From Bin5 sp022821545 (GTDB lineage Bacteria; Chloroflexota; Anaerolineae; Caldilineales; Caldilineaceae), in NCBI GenBank assembly GCA_963664085.2, contig CAXXLO010000002.1, forward strand, positions 4,216,001 through 4,280,000: a stretch of DNA of 64,000 nt. The letters run 5' to 3'. A program made the translations under genes and the position numbers. This document shows positions 8,104 to 17,351 of this stretch, piece by piece; within the stretch, counting starts at the first letter, position 1, and each line of letters starts with the position of its first letter. The notes under the pieces are model-generated. The model did no database searches. It was not told the DNA's origin and saw only the letters and a program-made list of their open reading frames with translations.

Positions 8104-9861
8104 ATGAAGACCACTCTTGACATCAGAACACCCATGCCTCCCCCCCACTGGGCCCTGCTGCAGAGAAGACTCCTCCGCGAGCAGGCTGAAGGCTGCCGCG
8201 CCTTCTTCGACCACTACTTCGACGACCGCGGTTACCTGCTCTGCGTGCCCCGCTGGGGCGGCGACGACGGCCCTGACGACGCCGCCGAAAACATTCTCAA
8301 CTGGACAATGCTCCACGCGCTGGGGGCCGACGACGACATTCTCGATCTCTACAAGCTCGGATGGGAAGGTCATCTCCAGCAGTACACCGAGGCCAAAACG
8401 GTCGACGTGCCGATGGCCCGCGACGGCATGTATTTCAAAGAGTTCCCCGTCATGTTCGACTGGTTTCACAACGGGGAGGGGTTTTCGTCCTTCTTTCTCC
8501 AGGGCCTCTCCGACCCCGACGACCCCCACTTTCAACGCCGTTGCCGCCGCTTTGCCGGTTTCTACATGGACGAAGACCCGATTGCGAAGAATTACGACCC
8601 CGAGCACAAACTGATCCGCAGCATGTTCAACGGCAGCCGCGGACCCCTCCTTCGCAAGGCCACCGGCCTGGACTGGGCCGGCGACCCCATCGAAGTAGAG
8701 GGCAGATTCCGACTCGGCCACGGCGAGCGCAGCTACGACGAGATGGTGGCCCACTTCAAGGACTACAACGACGTCGTAGGCGACCATCCAATCAACATGG
8801 CCGCTACGATCCTGCCTCTGAACGCGTTCATGCTCGGCCACGAGGACAAATACCGGCAGTGGGTCCTCGACTACGTGGACCAGTGGGTCGAGCGCACAGC
8901 ACGGAACGGCGGCATCATCCCCACCAACGTGGGACTCGACAACGTTGTGGGCAGCGCATGCGAGGGCCGCTGGTACGGCGGCGTATACGGCTGGGGCTTC
9001 ACCGTCACAGTCCCCCAGACCGGAGAGCTGGCCCACCGCACCTACTTCCACACTCGCGCCATCCACGGCTTCGGCAACGCCACTCTGCTAACCGGCGACC
9101 AGCGTTACGCAGAGTCCTGGCGCGGCGTCATCGACCACGTCAACAGCAACGCCCGCGAAATCGACGGCAGCCTCAAATATCCCAACGCCTACGGCGACTA
9201 TTTCGGCGAGGAAGACTGGTACGACTTCCAGGACGAACCTTTCACTTCCGGCGCCCTTGAAGTCTACTACTGGTCGATGAACAGGGAGCACCGCGATCTC
9301 CTCGCCGGCGACCCCTGGATCCAGTACCTGGAAGGCAGCAACCCCGACTTCCCGGAGCAGGCGCTGCTGGCGGATTTCGACAGACTCAGACACAATCTCG
9401 AAGTGATGCGCGCCGACACTGCGACGCCCGATACACGGCTCTCCGACGACATGAACCACATCAACCCGGCCGTCACGGAGAACCTCAACAGGCTGATGCT
9501 GGGCGGGCTGCCCACAGGCCGTACCGGCGGCCCTCTGCACTGCCGCCTGCGCTACTTCGACCCGGACAACAGACGCGCCGGCATTCCCGCAGACGTCGCG
9601 GCGCTCGTCGAAAAACTGAGCGCCGATGCGGTTACGGTGACACTCGTCAACACGGGCCAGGTATCGTCCCGGCGGGTGACGGTGCAGGGCGGCGCCTACG
9701 CCGAGCACCAGTTCGGGGAGGTCACGCTGAACGGGGAGACTGTCGACGTGGAGGACGACAGTTTTGAGGTCAACATCGCACCGGGCTGCGGCGCTCGCCT
9801 GGAAATCAGCACCAATCGCTACGCGAACAGGCCGACGCTGGCCTTCCCGTGGCGAAGGTGA
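8104..9861 (+). CDS. Conserved-looking protein of unknown function, 585 aa
   Basis: I do not recognise this family. It is acidic and rich in Trp, Tyr and Phe, with no signal peptide or membrane segment. Residues about 20-430 look alpha-helical, with recurring aromatic/acidic patches (GDDGPDDAAENILNW, FPVMFDWFHNGEG, EGRWYGGVYGWGF). This could be an (alpha/alpha)-barrel such as those of glycosidases or sugar epimerases. The last 100 residues look beta-rich (VTLVNTGQVSSRRVTV). Codon use matches the neighbours. It follows the ThuA-like and MFS genes on the same strand by 86 bases, so a carbohydrate role is possible but unproven. Confidence 0.75.
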   Translation: MKTTLDIRTPMPPPHWALLQRRLLREQAEGCRAFFDHYFDDRGYLLCVPRWGGDDGPDDAAENILNWTMLHALGADDDILDLYKLGWEGHLQQYTEAKTVDVPMARDGMYFKEFPVMFDWFHNGEGFSSFFLQGLSDPDDPHFQRRCRRFAGFYMDEDPIAKNYDPEHKLIRSMFNGSRGPLLRKATGLDWAGDPIEVEGRFRLGHGERSYDEMVAHFKDYNDVVGDHPINMAATILPLNAFMLGHEDKYRQWVLDYVDQWVERTARNGGIIPTNVGLDNVVGSACEGRWYGGVYGWGFTVTVPQTGELAHRTYFHTRAIHGFGNATLLTGDQRYAESWRGVIDHVNSNAREIDGSLKYPNAYGDYFGEEDWYDFQDEPFTSGALEVYYWSMNREHRDLLAGDPWIQYLEGSNPDFPEQALLADFDRLRHNLEVMRADTATPDTRLSDDMNHINPAVTENLNRLMLGGLPTGRTGGPLHCRLRYFDPDNRRAGIPADVAALVEKLSADAVTVTLVNTGQVSSRRVTVQGGAYAEHQFGEVTLNGETVDVEDDSFEVNIAPGCGARLEISTNRYANRPTLAFPWRR

Positions 9862-9928
9862 AAGAGGGCCCTACTCGACCTTGATGGGGCATCACTTTAA
9901 GGGAAGGCAGGGCAAGGCAGAGGACTGA

Positions 9929-9945
9929 CTGCCGGAGTTCGGCAG
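9929..9945. terminator. Hairpin between convergent genes (possible bidirectional terminator)
   Basis: A perfect 6-bp stem, CTGCCG / CGGCAG with a 5-base loop, lies in the 136-base gap between two convergent genes. No T-run follows on either strand, so intrinsic termination is doubtful. Confidence 0.25.
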
Positions 9946-9997
9946 CGGATGAGAGGACGTTTCGGCAGGAACCGTTCGTTTCGTTGTGGGAGTGAAT

Positions 9998-10972
9998 CTA
10001 CCTGGCCGACGCGGCCAGCTCTGAGAGGCGGGCAAACAGGGCCGCGTCGATCTCTTCATGCAGAACGTGGGAGATGACCTGCGACCAGCCATGGACAAAG
10101 TAGTCCCAGCCATCGGCAACTGTGAGTCCGCGGGCTTGCCTCTGCGCTTCCGCCTGCCGCATGAAGTCCAGCTCGCCGCGATAGTTCAACTCCCAGGCCA
10201 CACCGTTCAACGGAAAGAGAGCTCTGTCCGTCAATGGCGACCCAGGCGTGTCCTTGCCCATTCCGGTCGCATTGACCACAATGCTGCCCGGCGGAAGCCC
10301 AGCCAGAATCCCGTCGTTACGCGTCGCGTCATTGTTCTGAATGAACTGGAAGCGAATATCGCGTCCCCCTTCGTCGCGAGTCCGCGCCACCATTTCCTTC
10401 AGGCGAGCCAGTCGCGGGGCCGACCGGTTGACCACAACGATGCGGTCGGGACGGTCGGTTGCTTTGGTCTTTTGCATAAGGCGCAGAATCAGGGCAACCG
10501 CCGACCCCCCCGCGCCGAGCATGAGAAGATCGCCGCCCGTCCGGCCGAAATAGCCCTCGCCGAGAATGGCGTCCATACTCATCCCCCCGGCAACAGGGTC
10601 GGTCGCCCGCCCAATCAGCTTGCCTCCGTCCTTGGCAATACTGGAGACCTCCTGGGTGGCCGTCGCGTAGGACCCGAGGCGGTCGAAGAGGTCCGCCGCC
10701 GCGGCCAGCAGGTCGATCTTATGTGTAGTGACGAGGGCGCCAAGGGCCAAAGGTTCCCGCTTGATGTCGGCAACGATTTTCCGGTAGCGACTGGGCGCGG
10801 CGTGAATCTCAACGTCAATCCCGACCAGGGACACCTCCGGCCGACCCAGCGCTTCCATCCACAGCGGAAAGACGCGGCGGGATGAAGATTGTCCAGTCGT
10901 TACGCCGATAAAGTAGAAGCTGGGCCGAGCCGGCTTGGGAATGCTTGACAGTTCCATTGGACTGTGTTTCAC
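9998..10972 (-). CDS. Shikimate/quinate dehydrogenase-like protein
   Basis: The 324-residue protein has the two-domain architecture of the shikimate dehydrogenase family. The N-terminal substrate domain carries VTTHKIDL, matching the VTxPHK motif with its catalytic lysine. The Rossmann domain has LMLGAGGSA, then VVNATGMG, and ends with ELNYRGELDFMRQAE. ATDPVAG replaces the usual NTDxxG. It diverges enough from AroE, with a longer N-terminus and looser motifs, that a different cyclic polyol or acid is likely. No aromatic-pathway genes lie nearby. It overlaps an extended reading of the divergent plus-strand gene; the actual gap to that start is about 60 bases. Confidence 0.78.
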   Translation of the reverse strand: MKHSPMELSSIPKPARPSFYFIGVTTGQSSSRRVFPLWMEALGRPEVSLVGIDVEIHAAPSRYRKIVADIKREPLALGALVTTHKIDLLAAAADLFDRLGSYATATQEVSSIAKDGGKLIGRATDPVAGGMSMDAILGEGYFGRTGGDLLMLGAGGSAVALILRLMQKTKATDRPDRIVVVNRSAPRLARLKEMVARTRDEGGRDIRFQFIQNNDATRNDGILAGLPPGSIVVNATGMGKDTPGSPLTDRALFPLNGVAWELNYRGELDFMRQAEAQRQARGLTVADGWDYFVHGWSQVISHVLHEEIDAALFARLSELAASAR

Positions 10973-11032
10973 TTTTTCTTCACTCTACTGACGGCGACAA
11001 GGGTAACACACGCCAAATTCGCGTGCCAACCG

Positions 11033-11977
11033 ATGGACGAACACGCATCGAATCAACACAAGCCCAACAGCTCCTGGCAGCAAGCCAACGAAGCCCGCCT
11101 GCGGCGTGAAGCCCTAAGCTGGGCCGAGAGCCAGGAGACCACTCTCTTTAGCGAGCAGTGGGGGAGCTACTACGTGGCAGTCACTCGCGAAGGTCCGCGC
11201 CTCGTCCTATGGATGCTGGACGCCGAAGCGCCCAACACTGACTGGATCCAGAGCGCTATGGACCTCCGTGAACCACTGCGCCTCCAGAGTTCCTACACGC
11301 AGGCCATGATACTGGCCCTCCTGTGGCAACCGACTCCGAAAACAGTTTTCTTCAGCGGGCTGGGCGGCGGCTGCCTCGCCACTACGCTCCATCACCATCT
11401 GACGCGGGCCAAATTCACGTGCGTCGAAATCGCCGCCCCCGTCGTGACTGCCGCAACGCGCTACTTTGGCTTCCAGCCCGACGAACGCCTATCCGTCGAA
11501 ATTTCCGATGTCGGCGACTTCCTTTATGCGGACGCAGCCCACTATGATCTGATGTTTCTCGACGTTTTTTGCGATCACGGAGTCTCGCCGGAGCACGCTA
11601 CAACTGCGGACTTTCTGACCCTCTGCTGCAGCCGCATTCGTAACAGTGGACTGCTTGCCATGAATCTCGGCAACAGAGATCCGGCCTTTTCGGAGGTCGT
11701 CAACTCTCTTTGCGATCTGTTCGACACCGTTTACTCGTGCCGCGGACGCGGCAGCACGACCGTCTTCTTCGCAACAGGTCAACGACCCCGTTCGTCGCGC
11801 CAGCTGGAGGAAGGGACCATCGAACTGGAACAGCGGCACGACTTTCTCTTTCCGCTCTCCCCGTGGGTCGCGCGACTCGAGCGGCTGCAGCCGCCGTATT
11901 CCGACCAGGAAGGCGAACGGAAAGCCGCCCCGGACGCGGACAATCAGGGGAACAGGCCAGGTGACTCCGGCCTCTAA
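11033..11977 (+). CDS. Spermidine synthase-like SAM-binding protein
   Basis: The 314-residue protein has a class I methyltransferase / aminopropyltransferase core. It shows VFFSGLGGGCLATTLHHH (glycine-rich SAM loop, about 100-117), then FTCVEIAAPVV with the acidic ribose-binding residue, and DLMFLDVFCDHGV for the later strand. True SpeE needs polyamine-binding residues that I cannot confirm, so polyamine synthesis is not asserted. The start at 11033 is preferred over 10964 because the extra 23 residues overlap the divergent gene and are not protein-like. It overlaps the FkbM gene by 17 bases. Confidence 0.75.
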   Translation: MDEHASNQHKPNSSWQQANEARLRREALSWAESQETTLFSEQWGSYYVAVTREGPRLVLWMLDAEAPNTDWIQSAMDLREPLRLQSSYTQAMILALLWQPTPKTVFFSGLGGGCLATTLHHHLTRAKFTCVEIAAPVVTAATRYFGFQPDERLSVEISDVGDFLYADAAHYDLMFLDVFCDHGVSPEHATTADFLTLCCSRIRNSGLLAMNLGNRDPAFSEVVNSLCDLFDTVYSCRGRGSTTVFFATGQRPRSSRQLEEGTIELEQRHDFLFPLSPWVARLERLQPPYSDQEGERKAAPDADNQGNRPGDSGL

Positions 11978-12713
11978 GTTCTGGAGCGGGTTGGGCCTCG
12001 CACGATCGCTCCTCATCTACTACGGCAAGCCCGGCCGCGCGCTTCGCGACCGCCGCTTCTACGCACAGTTCATCGGCCGCGGCTCGCTCGTTTTCGACAT
12101 CGGCGCGCACGTCGGAAATCGGGTCGGCGTATTTCTCAAAATGGGCGCGTCCTGCGTAGCCGTCGAACCCCAGCCGCTCTTCGCCGGCTTGCTGCATAAG
12201 CTCTATGGCAGACATCCTGCCTTCACGCTGGTTGGAAGCGCAGTCGGGCGCAGTGAGAGTTCGACCATACTGCACATCAGTCGCCGAACACCTACGGTTT
12301 CGACAACAGCCAGCGCGTGGAAAGAAAGCGTGGGCCGCTCGCCGTCATTCGCCGGCGTCACCTGGGAGGACTCTGTCTCCGTCCCGGTAATGACCTTGGA
12401 CACGCTCATCAACCGTTTCGGGGCGCCCGACCTGTGCAAGATCGACGTCGAAGGATCAGAGCTGGCAGTACTACAGGGTCTGAGCAGGCCGCTGCCCCTG
12501 CTGTCGGTGGAGTACATACCCGCGGCCCGCGCCGAAGCTGCAGCGTGTGTCGCCCGCTTGGAAGACCTCGGCAGCTACAGATACAACTGGAGCCAGGGCG
12601 AATCGCAGCGGCTACGCGAGGAGAGCTGGCTCGCGCCTGAGGAGATGACTTCCCGGCTGCAAGAAGTGAAGTTTGACGATCCTGGCGGAGATTTCTACGC
12701 CCGGCTGAACTGA
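11961..12713 (+). CDS. FkbM-family methyltransferase
   Basis: The 250-residue protein shows the SAM-binding FDIGAHVGNR motif (about 46-55), AVEPQP (about 69-74), and the family hallmark LCKIDVEGSELAVLQGL (about 155-171). FkbM proteins methylate hydroxyls on sugars, lipids or polyketides. The start is GTG at 11961, inside the end of the preceding gene (17-base overlap), so the two are probably translated together. Its 3' end overlaps the convergent hydratase-like gene by 19 bases. Confidence 0.88.
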   Translation: MTPASKFWSGLGLARSLLIYYGKPGRALRDRRFYAQFIGRGSLVFDIGAHVGNRVGVFLKMGASCVAVEPQPLFAGLLHKLYGRHPAFTLVGSAVGRSESSTILHISRRTPTVSTTASAWKESVGRSPSFAGVTWEDSVSVPVMTLDTLINRFGAPDLCKIDVEGSELAVLQGLSRPLPLLSVEYIPAARAEAAACVARLEDLGSYRYNWSQGESQRLREESWLAPEEMTSRLQEVKFDDPGGDFYARLN

Positions 12714-13507
12714 CAGCAGAGGCTGCCCAGCCCCGGCATTGTGCATTTCACTCGATCGCCCGCTTGCACGGGCTGGGGCTCGGTCAGTGAACCGGTCAGC
12801 ACCACGTCACCGGCCGCGAGCGCGAATCCTCTCTCATAGACCAGGTTCACCGTCCACGCCAGTGCATGAATCGGATCACCGCGTGACCGGTCCCAGAGAT
12901 TCGGCACGCTATTGCCGCCGTTGATGCGCAAGTCCACGCACAGTTGCATAAAGTCCATGCCGGCCCAGGATGAAACGCCCTCACCAAGCAGTACGGCCCC
13001 GCCGTTGCCGTTGTCGGCGATCCCTGCCAGCATGTTTTGTCTGCCGTCCCAACCGGCACGGCAAGCGGCCGCGTAGCGCGTGCCGGTGACATCGAATGCC
13101 GGCGCCGCCGTTACGATCATTGCCAAGTCGTCTTGCGAGAACGCGCCGTTCTTTAAGCGGGGCGCCGCTTTGAACCGGAACGCAACTTCCACCTCGACTT
13201 TTGCATCTCGGCAGCGAGTCAACGGAACGGACGCGCCATCCCCGAAAACTGTTGAGGCGAAGATGCGACCTGGAATCGGGCCGTCGTAGCCCTCAGCACT
13301 CTGCACTCCGGCACTGGTCGCGCCAACTTTCCAGCCAGCATCCCGGTTGGCAGGATCGTCCGCCAGTAGACGCGCCATCTCGTCCTGTGTAGAATAGGCC
13401 GCGTCACGGTCTGAAGGCAGCAATTCTGGAGGAAGTTCGACGACGTCGTCTGCCAGCCAGGCAGCTGCCAGAATCTCACCCGCGCGTCGAACCGTCTCTC
13501 TGTTCAT
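12695..13507 (-). CDS. 2-keto-4-pentenoate hydratase-like protein (fumarylacetoacetate hydrolase superfamily)
   Basis: The 270-residue protein matches the MhpD/DmpE-type hydratase and decarboxylase branch of the FAH superfamily. It shows GWKVGATS, GPIPGRIF, VEVEVAFRF (metal-binding acidic strand), then DLRINGG and GDVVLTGSLTEPQPVQAGD near the end. Such enzymes hydrate 2-hydroxypenta-2,4-dienoate in meta-cleavage of aromatics. The start at 13507 has an AGCGGAAG ribosome site; 13525 does not. It is 91 bases downstream of the enoyl-CoA hydratase gene, likely in the same operon. Confidence 0.85.
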   Translation of the reverse strand: MNRETVRRAGEILAAAWLADDVVELPPELLPSDRDAAYSTQDEMARLLADDPANRDAGWKVGATSAGVQSAEGYDGPIPGRIFASTVFGDGASVPLTRCRDAKVEVEVAFRFKAAPRLKNGAFSQDDLAMIVTAAPAFDVTGTRYAAACRAGWDGRQNMLAGIADNGNGGAVLLGEGVSSWAGMDFMQLCVDLRINGGNSVPNLWDRSRGDPIHALAWTVNLVYERGFALAAGDVVLTGSLTEPQPVQAGDRVKCTMPGLGSLCCQFSRA

Positions 13508-13598
13508 CTTTCGCTTCCGCTGCATATGGCTGATCTGCAGGGCTGGTCGGATTCGAACAGGAGGCGCCTGGGGCAGCCAGCCTCATCGCACTCGCGTC

Positions 13599-14402
13599 TC
13601 AACGACCTCGCCAGACCGGAGCCCTCTTTTCGGCGAAGGCCCGCGGCCCTTCCACCGCATCCTCGCTTTCAAGCATTTTCTCCACAGCCGGATAGTCTCC
13701 CCGCACCGCATCGGCCAGAGCTGGATGATCGAGATTCCTCCGCGCCACCTGCTTGGTTGCGCGCAACGCCAGCGGCGCACACGCCAGCATGTCCTCAACC
13801 CAGACATGCACAGCGTCATCCAGCCTGGCCCCGGGCACAACCTCGTTCACGAGCCCGTAGGCCAGGGCATCCTGCGCGCTGACCTGCCGCCCCGTCAGCA
13901 GCAGCCCCATCGCCACCTTGTCCGGCAACTGCCTGACCAGCCGGTGTACGCCGCCGCCCATCGCCGCCAAGCCCACGCGCGGCTCCGGAAATCCAAACTG
14001 CGCGTGCTCCGCCGCCACGATCAGATCACAGGCCAGCGCGATCTCCAGCCCTCCCCCCAGCGCAAGCCCGTTGACCGCCGCAACCACCGGCTTGTCCAGG
14101 TCGAAGCGCCTCGTTATGCCTCCAAAGCCGCTCGGCGGATAGTCGTCGCGGCCCAGCTGCGCGCGCACCTTCAAGTCTGTGCCTGTGCAAAAGCCGCGCT
14201 CGCCCGCGCCGCGGATGACGGCGACCCACAGGTCACTGTCGTTCGCGAACGCGTCGAATACCTGGGCCAGTTCAAAGTGGGCCGGGGGATGGAGGGCGTT
14301 GAGAACCTGCGGCCGGTTGAGTGTGATGTGCAGGACCCTGCCGTCTACACGCAGGAGAGTATGACTCGCACTCCCGGCCAGGGCCCCGATGGTCGCCTGC
14401 AA
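13599..14402 (-). CDS. Enoyl-CoA hydratase/isomerase family protein
   Basis: The 267-residue crotonase-fold protein has the oxyanion-hole segments GERGFCTGTDLK (about 68-79) and NGLALGGGLEIALACD (about 115-130), then FGFPEPRVGLAAMGGG. The position of the first catalytic Glu of enoyl-CoA hydratases falls in the LEIALACD helix, and the second aligns with EPRVGL. The start codon is TTG at 14402, preceded by GAGGAG at good spacing; that ribosome site overlaps the stop of the amidohydrolase gene. It could be a hydratase, isomerase or CoA-ester hydrolase. Confidence 0.88.
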   Translation of the reverse strand: MQATIGALAGSASHTLLRVDGRVLHITLNRPQVLNALHPPAHFELAQVFDAFANDSDLWVAVIRGAGERGFCTGTDLKVRAQLGRDDYPPSGFGGITRRFDLDKPVVAAVNGLALGGGLEIALACDLIVAAEHAQFGFPEPRVGLAAMGGGVHRLVRQLPDKVAMGLLLTGRQVSAQDALAYGLVNEVVPGARLDDAVHVWVEDMLACAPLALRATKQVARRNLDHPALADAVRGDYPAVEKMLESEDAVEGPRAFAEKRAPVWRGR

Positions 14403-14411
14403 GTTGACTCC

Positions 14412-15482
14412 TCAGCCCGCTGCCAGGCCGTAGAGTTCGGCCGCGGTCTGGCCCATAATGCGGGGCCGGAGGTGTTCGGGAAACTGACGCAGGGCGAAGT
14501 CCGGGGCGTCGCCGTCCCAGTGGGGAAAGTCGCTCGAGAACATCAGCATCTGCTCCGCCGGAAACATCTCCAGCATGGCGTGGAAGTGGTCCGGGTCCGG
14601 CGGCTCCTCCAACGGTTGGGTCGTAACTCGAATGTGGCGGGCCGCAACCTCGCTCGGCAGCTCATTGAGCCAGGGTACGGTCGAGTGCAGCGCTTTCCAG
14701 TTTTTGTCCATCCGCCACAGAATCGGAGGCAGCCAGGAGATGCCTCCTTCGACCAACACAAACTTCAGTTCGGGAAACCTGGCGAACACGCCTTCGGCCA
14801 GCATACTCGTCACATGGGCGATGTAACTGTTGACCAACGTCGTATGCCACTCGAAATAGCTGGTGGGATACCCGGCCGCGTTGGGGGGGCCCGACAGCCC
14901 AACTCCCTCGGAGCCCGGGTGGATCGCAATTGCCAGCCCGTATTCACTCGCCGCCTCGTAAATCGGATGAAAGATGCGCTGGCCCCAGGGGATGCGCGAG
15001 GCGCTAGGCAGCTGCACCTGTACAAACTGCGGATGGCCGCCCAGCCGGTGAATCTCGGCGACCGCCATCTCCGGCAGGTGGGGGTAGACGCCCAGTGAAG
15101 AAAGCAGCCTGGGGCTTTGAGGGAACCATTCCTCGGCATAGACGTCGTTCACGGCGCTTATCACCGCCGCCGCGAAATCAGGCTCCGGCGACTGGGCCGT
15201 GTGCAGTACGCCTCCGGGAAGCAGGACACCGTAGTCGATCTGGTACTTGTCGAGGAAAAGCTCTTCCAGGAGTTTCGGGTCACCGTGGATCGTCCGGCCA
15301 TCCTCCATCGTCACATCGGCCCGTTCGACGCCCATCGGATTCCACCAACCCAAATTGCCCGGTCCGCGGTTCCCCGAGGCGTAGCGCGTCCGCCACGGCT
15401 CCGGCAGCCTCGCCAGCACCCGGTCCCCGTTCACTCCGGGGTGAATATCGGTATCGATAATCAATCCATTCTTGTTTGTCAT
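14412..15482 (-). CDS. Amidohydrolase-2 family protein (metal-dependent hydrolase/decarboxylase)
   Basis: The 356-residue TIM-barrel protein starts with the metal-binding DTDIHP motif (residues 9-14). It also has AIHPGSEG in the middle, LVEGGISWLPPILWRMDK, and MFSSDFPHWDGD near the C-terminus. These are the marks of the ACMSD/gamma-resorcylate-decarboxylase-like amidohydrolase-2 group. The start at 15482 has a GGCGGGAAG site and overlaps the stop of the upstream permease gene by four bases, so it is coupled to the transporter. The transported compound is therefore probably an upstream precursor of its substrate, which I cannot name. Confidence 0.87.
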   Translation of the reverse strand: MTNKNGLIIDTDIHPGVNGDRVLARLPEPWRTRYASGNRGPGNLGWWNPMGVERADVTMEDGRTIHGDPKLLEELFLDKYQIDYGVLLPGGVLHTAQSPEPDFAAAVISAVNDVYAEEWFPQSPRLLSSLGVYPHLPEMAVAEIHRLGGHPQFVQVQLPSASRIPWGQRIFHPIYEAASEYGLAIAIHPGSEGVGLSGPPNAAGYPTSYFEWHTTLVNSYIAHVTSMLAEGVFARFPELKFVLVEGGISWLPPILWRMDKNWKALHSTVPWLNELPSEVAARHIRVTTQPLEEPPDPDHFHAMLEMFPAEQMLMFSSDFPHWDGDAPDFALRQFPEHLRPRIMGQTAAELYGLAAG

Positions 15483-16333
15483 CTTCCCGCCAGTCCACTC
15501 ATTTGGATGCCGCTCACAAAATAGCGTTGCGCAAAGAAAAACAGAATGAGCAAGGGTGCGATCATGGCCGTCGACGCCGCCATCATCAGGTTCCATTCGG
15601 TGTGGTAGAGGCCCTGAAACCCTCGCAAGCCGATCGCCATCGTCCAATTCTCCGGGCTTTGAAGGTAGATCAGTGGTTCGAAGAAGTCGTTCCAGTTGTG
15701 GATGAAGGCGAAGACGGCAATTGTCGCCAGCACCGGCTTCGATAGCGGCAGAATCACGCCCCAGTAGATGCGGAGATTGCCGGCCCCGTCGATGCGTGCC
15801 GCCTCATCCAGCTCAAGCGGTATCGTCATAAAGAACTGACGGAAGAGAAAGATGTTGAAGGCGCCGCCGCCGAACCAGAGCGGCACGATCAGCGGCAGAA
15901 ATGTATCGATCCAGCCCAGCGTGCGAAACACGATAAAGGTCGGAATCAGCGTGACGATCGAAGGGAGCATAATTGTCGAGAGCACAAGCAGGAAAAGCTG
16001 CTCACGAAACGGAAACCGCAACCGGGCAAAGGCGAAAGCCGCCAGCGAGGCCGTCAGCAAAGCGCCGATCGTGGCAAAGATGACGATCCGGATCGTGTTC
16101 CAGAAATACTCGTGAAACGCTACGGCCTTAAACGCCTCAGAGTAGTTGGTCCAGACAAAAGGCTCGGGGATCCACTTAGGAGGCATCAGAAAAGTCTGCC
16201 CGCCCGTTTTCAACGAAGTGGACAGCAGCCAAACCAGCGGCAGCGCCAGTGTCAACGCGAAAACGCTCAGTATCACGTACCAGAATCCAGCAAGAATCAG
16301 TTCCTTTGCGGTCCGGCTGTCGATAATCTGCAT
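15479..16333 (-). CDS. ABC transporter permease, carbohydrate type (MalG/UgpE-like)
   Basis: The 284-residue inner-membrane protein has about six transmembrane segments. The cytoplasmic EAA loop reads LDEAARIDGAGNLRIYWGVILPLSKP (two conserved stretches, residues about 185-210), which contacts the ATPase. The start at 16333 (MQIIDSRTAKEL) is chosen because the longer in-frame reading to 16486 overlaps the upstream permease gene. It is the third gene of a minus-strand operon: binding protein, permease, this permease, amidohydrolase. Confidence 0.92.
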   Translation of the reverse strand: MQIIDSRTAKELILAGFWYVILSVFALTLALPLVWLLSTSLKTGGQTFLMPPKWIPEPFVWTNYSEAFKAVAFHEYFWNTIRIVIFATIGALLTASLAAFAFARLRFPFREQLFLLVLSTIMLPSIVTLIPTFIVFRTLGWIDTFLPLIVPLWFGGGAFNIFLFRQFFMTIPLELDEAARIDGAGNLRIYWGVILPLSKPVLATIAVFAFIHNWNDFFEPLIYLQSPENWTMAIGLRGFQGLYHTEWNLMMAASTAMIAPLLILFFFAQRYFVSGIQMSGLAGR

Positions 16334-16355
16334 CGGCAGTTCACAAATGGCCGAG

Positions 16356-17288
16356 CTAGCGGCGCACATCTCCTTCGTAGAAGACCCAGCGGTCGGAAAG
16401 CACGAACTGAACAATCGTGAAAGTGAGAACGATAATGAACAGCACCCAAGCCATTGCCGAAGCATACCCCATACGGAAGTTTTCAAAGGCGGCGCGGAAC
16501 AGGTAGAGCAGATAGAACAGCGTCGAATAGTTCGGACCGCCCTCGGTCATGATGTACGCCTGCGTAAAGACCTGGAACGCGCCGATGATCGCAATGATCA
16601 GATTGAAGAAGAGGGCCGGCGTCAACAGCGGTAGCGTCACGCGCCAGAACCGACTCCACCAGTTTGCGCCGTCGATTGCGGCCGCCTCGTACAGCTCCAT
16701 CGGGATCCCCTTGAGCCCGGCCAGCAGGATCACCATCTGTCCGCCGATCGACCAGAAACTCATCACGATCAACGCCGGCTTCGCCAACCGGGGGTCTTGG
16801 AGCCAGTACAGCCCCTCCAGGCCGATCCATTCGAGAAAGGCGTTAGCCAGCCCCCACTCAGGGTGGAAGATCCACACCCACAGAATCGAATTGGCCACGA
16901 CGGGCGTCAGCGAAGGCACATAGTAGGCGGTGCGGAAAAAGTGGATGCCCCGCAGGTTCATGTTCACGGCCAGAGCGGCCAGCAATGCAAAAAACAGATG
17001 CAGGGGCACACCGATGAAGACGTAGTAGCTGGTATTGTAGAGGCTCAGCCAGAAGCGGTCGTCGTTGAAGAGCTTGACATACTGCGCGCCGCCCACCCAC
17101 ACCGACGGGGTGACGATCTCCCAGCGGGTGAAGGAGATGTACAGGGACGCCAGCATGGGGCCTGCCGTAAAGATGATGAAGCCGAGTATCCACGGCAAGA
17201 TGAAGAGATAACCGTCCCTGGCTTCAGACCAGAGGAGACTGCGCCCCTTTTTCACTTTGGCCCCGGGATCTCCTTGGACGCCCATCAC
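16356..17288 (-). CDS. ABC transporter permease, carbohydrate type (MalF/UgpA-like)
   Basis: The 310-residue protein has six predicted membrane segments, the first at about residues 28-50 (LFILPWILGFIIFTAG). The EAA loop is MELYEAAAIDGANWWSRFW, followed by RVTLPLLTP. Together with the adjacent permease it should form the channel of a sugar, polyol or related importer. It lies 22 bases upstream of the second permease and 63 bases downstream of the binding-protein gene. No ATPase gene is present in the operon. Confidence 0.92.
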   Translation of the reverse strand: MMGVQGDPGAKVKKGRSLLWSEARDGYLFILPWILGFIIFTAGPMLASLYISFTRWEIVTPSVWVGGAQYVKLFNDDRFWLSLYNTSYYVFIGVPLHLFFALLAALAVNMNLRGIHFFRTAYYVPSLTPVVANSILWVWIFHPEWGLANAFLEWIGLEGLYWLQDPRLAKPALIVMSFWSIGGQMVILLAGLKGIPMELYEAAAIDGANWWSRFWRVTLPLLTPALFFNLIIAIIGAFQVFTQAYIMTEGGPNYSTLFYLLYLFRAAFENFRMGYASAMAWVLFIIVLTFTIVQFVLSDRWVFYEGDVRR

Positions 17289-17351
17289 AAGGAAAAGAGG
17301 TTAGGGATGCCGGCAGAGTAGCTGCGACCGCCAGCATCCCGCCTGTCTGAC

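Noticed and set aside
13545..13558. A GGTCGGATTCGAAC segment resembling a tRNA T-arm on the minus strand, just beside the hydratase gene
   Set aside because: The flanking bases do not form a 5-bp T stem and no anticodon or acceptor arm can be placed around it.
13725..15098. Long plus-strand open frame (457 codons) over the enoyl-CoA hydratase and amidohydrolase genes
   Set aside because: It is antisense to two clear protein families, low in hydrophobic patterning and rich in Arg/Gln/His, typical of a shadow frame in GC-rich DNA.
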